DNA of 64,000 bases from an uncultured Rhodospirillales bacterium. GTDB lineage: Bacteria; Pseudomonadota; Alphaproteobacteria; ATCC43930; CGMCC-115725. Both the position numbers and the translations under genes were made by a program. Location: NCBI GenBank assembly GCA_903828515.1, contig CAIKMD010000007.1, positions 186,001-250,000 on the forward strand. Reading direction: 5' to 3'. The notes below the pieces were generated by a model. The model had not been told where the DNA came from, ran no database searches, and saw only the letters and a program-made list of their open reading frames with translations. The first letter of the stretch is position 1. The number at the start of each line of letters is the position of its first letter. Below, piece by piece: positions 57,898-64,000 of this stretch.

Positions 57898-58569
57898 CTA
57901 GCGCGTGGGCTTCGGGTCTGCCAGTGCGACGAGCGCGCCGCGCAACGCCGCGATCCCGGTTTTCTCGTGCGAACTGGTGATGTGGATGGTCGGATGCGCG
58001 GCCGGATGCGTCGCCAGCGTCTTGGCGACAATGGGTAACAATTTGTCCAGTTCGGCTGCTTTGACCGCATCGGCCTTGGTCATCACCACCTGAAACGACA
58101 CCGCCGCCTTGTCGAGCAGGGTCATTAGCGGCCGGTCGGTATCCTTGATGCCGAAGCGGGAATCGATCAGGACCATGACGCGCCGGAGACTCGCGCGGCC
58201 GCGCAGATAGCTCTCGATCAGACCGGTCCAGCGGATGATTTCGTGCTTGGGGGCGGCGGCGTAGCCGTAGCCGGGCAGATCGGCGAGCGTCATCCGCTCG
58301 CCCAGCGCGAAAAAATTGATCTGGCGCGTACGCCCCGGCGTGCGCGAGACGCGGGCCAGCGCGTTCTGGCCGGTCAGCGCGTTGACGATGCTCGATTTGC
58401 CGACATTGGAGCGGCCGACGAAGGCGATCTCGGGAAACGTGTCGGGCGGAATGCCGCTCGGATCGGCAGCGCCGGCGACAAAGAGACAGGGCGCGGCAAA
58501 GAGCAGGCGTCCGCTCTCTTCTTCGGAAGCATCGGGCGCCGCGTCCGGGGGATAGACGGCACCGGCCAT
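57898..58569 (-). CDS. engB: Ribosome biogenesis GTPase YsxC/EngB
   Basis: 223 aa. G motifs: G1 GRSNVGKSS, G3 DLPGYG, G4 TKAD. Helps assemble the 50S subunit. It begins 7 bp after yidC. The N-terminal ~35 residues before the first strand are longer and more acidic than in E. coli, as in many Alphaproteobacteria. Confidence 0.94.
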   Translation of the reverse strand: MAGAVYPPDAAPDASEEESGRLLFAAPCLFVAGAADPSGIPPDTFPEIAFVGRSNVGKSSIVNALTGQNALARVSRTPGRTRQINFFALGERMTLADLPGYGYAAAPKHEIIRWTGLIESYLRGRASLRRVMVLIDSRFGIKDTDRPLMTLLDKAAVSFQVVMTKADAVKAAELDKLLPIVAKTLATHPAAHPTIHITSSHEKTGIAALRGALVALADPKPTR

Positions 58570-58576
58570 CGGTACC

Positions 58577-60313
58577 TCAGGTCTTCGTTGTCTTGATCGG
58601 CGCGACAGCCTTGCCGGGCGGGGTCACGCCGGCGCGGCGCATGATCAGCCATTGCTGGGTGACCGACAGCGTGTTGTTCCACGCCCAGTAGATCACCAGG
58701 CCCGAGGCGAATTGCGACAGCATGTAGGTGAAGACGAAAGGCAGGGCCATGAACATCTTCGCCTGCACCGGGTCGGGCGGTGCCGGATTGAGCTTTTGCT
58801 GCATGAACATGGTGACGCCCATGATGATGGGCCACGCGCCGATCGCGAGGAAGGCCGGCGCGGGGAAGTGCAGCAGGCCGAAGAGATTGAGGAAGTTGGT
58901 CGGATCGGGCGCCGAGAGATCGTGGATCCAGCCGTAGAACGGCGCCTGGCGCATCTCGATGGTGACGTAGAGCACCTTGTAGAGCGAGAAGAACACCGGG
59001 ATCTGAATGGCGATCGGCAAGCAACCGGCCATCGGATTGGCGCCGACGCGCTTATAGAGCGCCATCATCTCCTGATTGAGCTTCGCCTTGTCGTCGCCGA
59101 ACTTCTCCCGCAGCTTCGCCATCTCGGGCTGAAGCTGCTTCATCTTGCTCATCGCCTTGTAGGATTTGTTGGCGAGCGGGAAGAACAGCAGCTTGATCAG
59201 CACGGTCAGCAGCATGATCGCGAGACCGAAATTGCCGATCAGCGCGTAGAAGAAGTCGAGCGTGAGGAAGATCGGCTTGGTGAGGAAATAGAACCAGCCG
59301 AAATCGATCGCGCGGTCGAAGCGCGGCACGCCCAGCACGCTCTCATAGCGGTCGAGCAGCGCGACTTGCTTGGCGCCGGCGAAGACGCGAGCTTCCTCGG
59401 AGACGGTGCCGCCCGGCGCCAGCTCGTGCTCGGCGCCGCGGTAATCGACCTGATAAAGATCGGTGCCGCCGCGCGGCGTATGGGCAAAGCGCGTCTTGAC
59501 GGTTTCTTTCTGGTCGGGGACCAGCGCGGTCAGCCAGTATTTATCGGTGATGCCGAGCCAGCCGCTGGTGGTATCGGCCTCGACCGGCGGCGAACCTTTG
59601 AGCGCCGAATATTTGATTTCCTTCAACGAGCCGTCGACCACGCCGATCGGGCCTTCGTGGAGGAGATAGGTGTTCGACGTCGGCACCTCGCCTTCGCGCG
59701 AGATCAACGCGTAGGGATAGAGCGAAACCTTGTCGCTGCCGGCGTTAGCGACGCTCTGCGTGACCGTGAACATGTAATCGGCGTCGATCGCGATCCGCCG
59801 CTTGAAGGTAAGACCGGCGCCGTTGTCCCAGTTCAGGTCGACCGGATGCGTGGGCGTCAGGTCGCCGCCCGCGCTGGTCCAGCGCGTGTCGGGGCCGGGG
59901 ACTTTGACGTCGCTCTTGCTGGCGACCCAACCGAACTGGACCGCGTAGGGATTGGCGGTGCCGTCGGGCGCCAGCAGGACGATCTCGGGACTATTGGGCT
60001 CAGGCTCTTCGCGATAATCGACCAGGGTCAGATCGTCGAGCTTGGCGCCGACGAGATCGATCGAGCCGGTCAGGCGCGGCGTGACGATTTTGACCCGTGG
60101 GTTCTGGGCGAGGACCTTGTCGCGCGGCGCTGCGGTCGGCACCGTCGTGGCCGGCGTCGCGATGGCGGGCGCGCCGGGTGCGGTTGGGGGAGCGGCAATG
60201 CCTTGTTGCGGCGTCGGTTGAGCCGTCTGCTTCGGTTGGAAATAGAACTGAAACAGCAGGAGGATCGCACAGGAGATGACGATCGCGACGATGAGGTTTT
60301 TCTGCTGGCCCAT
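58577..60313 (-). CDS. yidC: Membrane protein insertase YidC
   Basis: 578 aa from ATG 60313; the upstream open frame is a shadow of yidD/rnpA. N-terminal TM (~7-24), a large periplasmic beta domain (~60-360) and the conserved five-TM insertase core from ~365 (IGNFGLAIMLLTVLIKLLFFPL, the Arg in YKRVGANPMAGCLP). It inserts membrane proteins with or without Sec. Confidence 0.95.
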   Translation of the reverse strand: MGQQKNLIVAIVISCAILLLFQFYFQPKQTAQPTPQQGIAAPPTAPGAPAIATPATTVPTAAPRDKVLAQNPRVKIVTPRLTGSIDLVGAKLDDLTLVDYREEPEPNSPEIVLLAPDGTANPYAVQFGWVASKSDVKVPGPDTRWTSAGGDLTPTHPVDLNWDNGAGLTFKRRIAIDADYMFTVTQSVANAGSDKVSLYPYALISREGEVPTSNTYLLHEGPIGVVDGSLKEIKYSALKGSPPVEADTTSGWLGITDKYWLTALVPDQKETVKTRFAHTPRGGTDLYQVDYRGAEHELAPGGTVSEEARVFAGAKQVALLDRYESVLGVPRFDRAIDFGWFYFLTKPIFLTLDFFYALIGNFGLAIMLLTVLIKLLFFPLANKSYKAMSKMKQLQPEMAKLREKFGDDKAKLNQEMMALYKRVGANPMAGCLPIAIQIPVFFSLYKVLYVTIEMRQAPFYGWIHDLSAPDPTNFLNLFGLLHFPAPAFLAIGAWPIIMGVTMFMQQKLNPAPPDPVQAKMFMALPFVFTYMLSQFASGLVIYWAWNNTLSVTQQWLIMRRAGVTPPGKAVAPIKTTKT

Positions 60314-60318
60314 GTTTT

Positions 60319-60561
60319 TCAGCCGTGATCGGCGCAATGGCCCGCGACGGGCGGGACGGGGTCGTAGCCGCTGCTGCCCCACGGGTGACAGCGCAGGATG
60401 CGCTTGCCCGCGAGGATCGTGCCGCGCAGCGCGCCATGCGCGACGATCGCTTCTTGCGCGTAATGCGAGCAACTCGGCTCGTACCGGCAGCTCGGCGGCA
60501 GGAACGGCGAAATCAGCAATTGATAGGCGCGGATCAGGCCGCGCAGCGCGAGGGCGATCAT
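60319..60561 (-). CDS. yidD: Membrane protein insertion efficiency factor YidD
   Basis: 80 aa. [15 protein letters not shown] and [12 protein letters not shown] are the family's fixed motifs, following an amphipathic N-terminal helix. It lies between rnpA (4-bp overlap) and yidC, the standard order. Confidence 0.95.
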   Translation of the reverse strand: MIALALRGLIRAYQLLISPFLPPSCRYEPSCSHYAQEAIVAHGALRGTILAGKRILRCHPWGSSGYDPVPPVAGHCADHG

Positions 60562-60929
60562 GCGGCGCCCCGCTTTTCCGCCTCGGCATGAACCCGGACG
60601 AGCGCGGTTTCGAGATCGGCGACGAGCGCGGCGAAATCGTGCGTCAGGGTGCCGCCGCGCGCGACCAGAACATAATCGAAGCCCGGCGTACCGCGCTTTG
60701 GCAACACGAGGTTCGCGGCTTCGCGCAGGCGACGGCGGGCGCGGTTGCGCTTGACGGCGATGCCGACTTTACGGCTGGCGGTGAAGCCGATACGGGGGGC
60801 GAGCGGCAATTCCGAATCCTCCGGGCGGCGCGCGGCCTGAAGAATGAAGCCGGGGGCGACCCATCTGCGGCGGCTCGCGGCGACGGTTAGAAACTCGGGT
60901 CGGCGCTTGAGGCGCGCGACGGTAGCCAT
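60558..60929 (-). CDS. rnpA: Ribonuclease P protein component
   Basis: 123 aa. Protein subunit of RNase P for tRNA 5' processing. [11 protein letters not shown] at the N-terminus, [20 protein letters not shown] carrying the RNR signature, and [12 protein letters not shown] 60929 lies 23 bp after the rpmH stop. Confidence 0.94.
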   Translation of the reverse strand: MATVARLKRRPEFLTVAASRRRWVAPGFILQAARRPEDSELPLAPRIGFTASRKVGIAVKRNRARRRLREAANLVLPKRGTPGFDYVLVARGGTLTHDFAALVADLETALVRVHAEAEKRGAA

Positions 60930-60952
60930 GGGAACCGAGCCGTTTCCGGCCC

Positions 60953-61087
60953 TTAGGCCGAAAGCCGCTTGCGGCCCTTGGCGCGACGGTTGGAGAGAAC
61001 GCGGCGTCCGCCCACGGTCGCCATGCGATGGCGGAACCCATGGCGGCGCTTACGAACCAGTTTGCTCGGCTGATAGGTGCGCTTCAC
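60953..61087 (-). CDS. rpmH: 50S ribosomal protein L34
   Basis: 44 aa, GTG start at 61087 (GGAG 9 bp upstream). The reading [20 protein letters not shown] and the ending [12 protein letters not shown] are diagnostic of L34. First gene of rpmH-rnpA-yidD-yidC-engB-argB, often located close to the replication origin region in bacteria. Confidence 0.95.
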   Translation of the reverse strand: MKRTYQPSKLVRKRRHGFRHRMATVGGRRVLSNRRAKGRKRLSA

Positions 61088-61129
61088 GGCGATGGCTCCG
61101 ACGACTCTATTCCGGGGGAACGAACGCGC

Positions 61130-61158
61130 TGTATAAGGGAGGGTCTGGGCGAAGTCAA
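61130..61158 (-). promoter_or_regulatory. Sigma-70-type promoter of the rpmH operon
   Basis: On the minus strand TTGACT (61158-61153) and TATACA (61135-61130) are separated by exactly 17 bp, near-consensus -35 and -10 elements. They lie ~43 bp before the rpmH start and are divergent from the histidine kinase gene. Confidence 0.75.
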
Positions 61159-61180
61159 CGCGAACGGCGGAATCCCAAGA

Positions 61181-62581
61181 ATGTTCAAGCGTTTCAATAT
61201 TTTATATGGCGGTTTCGCGACCGGCCTGTCGGCCCGGCTCCTGGTGCTGACGGCGGGGTTCGTCATGCTCAGCGAGGTTCTGATCTTCCTGCCCTCGGTG
61301 GCGCGGGATCGGCTGGCCTATCTGGACGACCGGCTGGACGCGGCCCGGCTGGCCGTGTTCGCGCTCGAGGCGACCCCCGACAACATGGTCAGCCAGTCGC
61401 TCGCGGACGAGTTGCTGGCCGATGTCGGCGCCCACGGCATTGTCGTCCACAAGGCTGATTCGACCCTCATGATCGACGCCGGGATGCCGCCGCGCCCGGA
61501 CGCGACCTTCGATCTGCGCGATTCCGGGATGTTCGGCCTGATGCGCGACGCGCTGGCCGCCTTGATGCGCTCGGACGACCGCATCCTGCGCGTGTTCGAC
61601 GTGTCGTCGAAAGAGCCCGACGTGATCGTCGAGGTCCTGCTCGACGAAGCGCCGCTGCGCGCCGAGATGTGGGCATTCGGTCGGCGGCTTCTGGGCGTTT
61701 CGATCGTCATTTCGCTCGTGACCGCCGTGCTGGTCTATCTCAGCCTGCAATGGCTGCTGGTCGCGCCGATGCGCCGCCTGACTCAGGGCATGATCAAGTT
61801 CCGCGAGAACCCCGCCGATGCGTCGCGCGTCATTCAGCCGGCGCCGCGCCGCGACGAAGTCGGCCAGGCGCAACGCGAACTGGCCGTGATGCAGGAAACC
61901 GTGCGCCAAACCCTGGGTCAGAAAGAGCGCCTCGCGGCGCTCGGTACCGCCGTCACCAAGATCAATCACGACCTGCGCAACATCCTTTCGACGATGCGGC
62001 TTTTGTCCGACAGCATCGCGGGCAGCGCCGTGCCCGAGGTCAGCCGCGTGGCGCCGGGTCTCGTTGCCGCGATCGACCGCGCGGTCGCGCTTTGCACGGG
62101 CACGCTCGATTACACCCGCGAGGGCGCGCCGCTCTTGAAGCCCTCGCGCTTTGCGCTCGCGGGGCTGGTCGAGGAACTGGGCGAACTCGGTCTCAAATCG
62201 GGCACGGTGCCGTTATTGCTCGAAAACAAGGTTCGCGGCACGTTGCTCGCCGAGGCGGATCGCGACCAGCTCTTTCGCGTCCTGCAGAACCTGGCGCAGA
62301 ACGCAGCCGAAGCCGGCGCGCGGCGCATCACGGTTCAGGCCGCGCTCGCCAAGGACATGATCGTGATCGAAATCGCCGACGACGGGCCGGGGATGGCGCC
62401 GAAGGCGCGCGACAACATCTTTACGCCCTTTGCCGGTTCGGCGCGGCCGGGCGGCACCGGGCTTGGTCTCGCCATCGCGCGCGAAGTGATGCGCGCCCAT
62501 GGCGGCGATATCGCGCTGGATGAGAGCACCGGCGCCGGTACGATCTTCCGGCTCAATCTGCCGGCGATCACGCGGCGCTAA
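61181..62581 (+). CDS. Sensor histidine kinase
   Basis: 466 aa from ATG 61181; the longer open frame upstream runs over rpmH. TM1 (~18-38), a periplasmic sensor of ~130 residues, TM2 (~171-193), HAMP (~193-245), phosphoacceptor helix with His263 in [11 protein letters not shown], and an HATPase domain ([35 protein letters not shown]). The H-box HDLRN, rather than HExRTP, belongs to a less common HK subgroup. No response regulator gene is adjacent. The input signal is unknown. Confidence 0.92.
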   Translation: MFKRFNILYGGFATGLSARLLVLTAGFVMLSEVLIFLPSVARDRLAYLDDRLDAARLAVFALEATPDNMVSQSLADELLADVGAHGIVVHKADSTLMIDAGMPPRPDATFDLRDSGMFGLMRDALAALMRSDDRILRVFDVSSKEPDVIVEVLLDEAPLRAEMWAFGRRLLGVSIVISLVTAVLVYLSLQWLLVAPMRRLTQGMIKFRENPADASRVIQPAPRRDEVGQAQRELAVMQETVRQTLGQKERLAALGTAVTKINHDLRNILSTMRLLSDSIAGSAVPEVSRVAPGLVAAIDRAVALCTGTLDYTREGAPLLKPSRFALAGLVEELGELGLKSGTVPLLLENKVRGTLLAEADRDQLFRVLQNLAQNAAEAGARRITVQAALAKDMIVIEIADDGPGMAPKARDNIFTPFAGSARPGGTGLGLAIAREVMRAHGGDIALDESTGAGTIFRLNLPAITRR

Positions 62582-63777
62582 TCGAGAATCAGCAGTTGGG
62601 CCTTCAGATAGGCGCTTTCGGGCAGGAACGGATGCACCGGATGATCGGGCGCGGCGCCCGTCGTCGCGAGAATGCGCGCGTCGCGTTGCGCATCCTGTAC
62701 GCCGCGCCGAACCTCGTTGGCGAAGGCTTCGACCTCGACCTGATGCGAGCATGAGGCGATGAAGAGGGCGCCGCCTTTGGCCGTGACCATCGCGGCCTGC
62801 CGCGCCAGCTTGCGATAGCCGCGCAGCGCGGGGCCGAGGTCTTTCTTCGAGCGCGCGAAGGCGGGCGGATCGACGATCACCAGCTCGAATCGATCGCCTT
62901 GGCCATAACGCTTGTCGAGTTCGGGAAACACCTCGGCGCGGACCGCGCGCCATTTGTCGGCGACGCCATTGAGTTTTGCGGACGCCGCCGCCGAATCGAG
63001 CGCCGACTGCGAAGAGTCGACGGCCGTCACATGGGTGGCGCCGGCGAGGGCCGCGACAATGCCGAAGCCGCCGCCATAACAATAAGCGTCGAGCACGCGC
63101 GCGCCTGGCGCGAAACGCGCGGCGAGCGCGCGGTTCTCGCGCTGATCGAAGAACCAGCCGGTCTTTTGTCCGGCGAGCGGATCGATCAGGAAACGCGCGC
63201 CGTTCTCGATGATCTCGATCGGCGGCGCGAGCGTTCCGAAAGCGACGCGGTCTTCGCTCGCCAGACCTTCGAGCGTGCGGGCGGCCGTGTCGTTGCGTAG
63301 TACGATCGTTTGGGGGTTCAACACGCGCTTCAACGCGTCGAGGAACTCGGCTTCGCGCAAGGCGATGCCAGCCGTGTTGAGTTGGCATGACAGGACATCG
63401 CCATAGCGATCGACGATCACGCCGGGAAGCCCATCAGCCTCGGCATGGATGAGACGATAGAACGGCTCGGCATAAAGTTTCTGGCGCATGCGCAGCGCGT
63501 GTTCGATGCGGGCGGCAAAGAAATCCTCGCCGATCGGCGTGGCCGCATCGCGATGCAGGATGCGCGCCGCGACCAGCGTGTGCGGATTGAAGGTGGCGAC
63601 GCCGACGCTCTTGCCGTTGGTCGACGACAGATTGACCAGCGTGCCCGGCGGCAAGGCCTTGGCTGCCGCGTCCATCGCCACTTCGTTGGAAAAGACCCAC
63701 GGATGACCCGATGCCGCGCGCTTGTCGTGGCCGGGGAGCAGCCGGATCGCCGGCCTTGTGTTCGGATCGTCGTTCAT
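62578..63777 (-). CDS. Class I SAM-dependent rRNA methyltransferase, RlmI-like
   Basis: 399 aa. An N-terminal PUA domain (IRLLPGHDKRAASGHPWVFSNEV), a linker RNA-binding region (GLPGVIVDRYGDVLSCQ) and a Rossmann methyltransferase domain with GQKTGWFFDQRENR, LDAYCYGGGFG (SAM loop) and VIVDPPAFARSKKD. Members methylate C5 of cytidine in 23S rRNA (RlmI) or are close relatives. Its stop overlaps the convergent histidine kinase stop by 4 bp. Confidence 0.9.
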   Translation of the reverse strand: MNDDPNTRPAIRLLPGHDKRAASGHPWVFSNEVAMDAAAKALPPGTLVNLSSTNGKSVGVATFNPHTLVAARILHRDAATPIGEDFFAARIEHALRMRQKLYAEPFYRLIHAEADGLPGVIVDRYGDVLSCQLNTAGIALREAEFLDALKRVLNPQTIVLRNDTAARTLEGLASEDRVAFGTLAPPIEIIENGARFLIDPLAGQKTGWFFDQRENRALAARFAPGARVLDAYCYGGGFGIVAALAGATHVTAVDSSQSALDSAAASAKLNGVADKWRAVRAEVFPELDKRYGQGDRFELVIVDPPAFARSKKDLGPALRGYRKLARQAAMVTAKGGALFIASCSHQVEVEAFANEVRRGVQDAQRDARILATTGAAPDHPVHPFLPESAYLKAQLLILD

Positions 63778-63857
63778 ATCTTTATGTCCTAATCGCCGAG
63801 GTAGTCGTTTACCTTTAGGCTAGAGTTCGTAATCTCGCGGGCGGCGGGCGGCGGGCG

Positions 63858-64000
63858 ATGGGATATTCAACCGAAAAGTATAGAGGCATATCGCGGCTGC
63901 TTTTTTTATCGGGCCTGACTTTGCTCGTCTCCGGATGCGATCTTATCAAAACCTATGAGATGAAAAACGCGACAACTGGAAAACGAACTGCTTGCGTTGC
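63858..64000 (+). CDS. Lipoprotein, N-terminal part (runs off the window end)
   Basis: An ATG at 63858 opens a frame that continues to the last base (47 codons). The product begins MGYSTEKYRGISRLLFLSGL and reaches a lipobox LVSGC near residue 28, so it should be a lipid-anchored envelope protein. The ribosome site is weak and the mature sequence visible is too short to assign. Confidence 0.6.
   Translation, partial: MGYSTEKYRGISRLLFLSGLTLLVSGCDLIKTYEMKNATTGKRTACV

Overview
The window is a GC-rich (roughly 65%), densely packed bacterial chromosome segment. Several blocks point to Alphaproteobacteria: rpmH-rnpA-yidD-yidC-engB-argB, ffs-dnaX-ybaB-recR, def-fmt-truA, dapD-dapE with a HAD nucleotidase, hisN-cytochrome c-kdsB-pheA, an ANTAR-type nasT, and intracellular PHB depolymerase. 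The order cannot be fixed by reading alone; Rhizobiales or Rhodospirillales are likely. No tRNA, rRNA, CRISPR array, IS element or prophage was seen.

Layout. (1) 1-9.2 kb is a catabolic cluster: the end of a molybdenum hydroxylase, an ACMSD-like amidohydrolase/decarboxylase, a UbiD decarboxylase, an isochorismatase-fold amidohydrolase, an alpha/beta hydrolase, a TctC-type binding protein, two cupins and an amidase. The set of families resembles picolinate/nicotinate-type N-heteroaromatic pathways, but the substrate is not proven. (2) 9.2-13 kb is a surface/secretion cluster: a small unknown protein, a large proline-rich RTX-like protein carrying an INPxAGP peptide repeat, and a PEP-CTERM protein with an unusual C-terminal tail. 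(3) 13-31.6 kb is mostly metabolism and transport: a family 5 solute-binding protein, malate synthase behind a tandem glycine riboswitch, PHB depolymerase, a GST/cupin/GST group, an M17 aminopeptidase, the yejABEF transporter, hisN, a membrane cytochrome c, kdsB and pheA. (4) 31.6-45 kb holds small unknown genes, nudC, SRP RNA, dnaX-ybaB-recR, dispersed palindromic repeats, rmuC, def-fmt-truA, an outer-membrane protein, dapD/dapE and small membrane proteins.

(5) 45.2-55.2 kb is an assimilatory nitrate/nitrite locus: nasT, then a leader with a consensus sigma-54 promoter, two ANTAR hexaloop hairpins and a mutually exclusive terminator, then nasS, nrtA, a broken nrtB joined in frame to a nasA lacking its N-terminus and carrying a frameshift, then intact nirA and an Fe-S/FAD reductase. 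As read, nitrate transport and reduction are disrupted while nitrite reduction and regulation remain. (6) 55.2-57 kb is a second UbiD decarboxylase. (7) 57-61.2 kb is the rpmH-to-argB operon. (8) 61.2-64 kb has a histidine kinase, an RlmI-like methyltransferase and the start of a lipoprotein gene cut by the window end.

The strongest observations are the nas leader RNA, the nrtB/nasA junction with frameshift, the glycine riboswitch in front of malate synthase, and the catabolic cluster with two different decarboxylase families translationally coupled.
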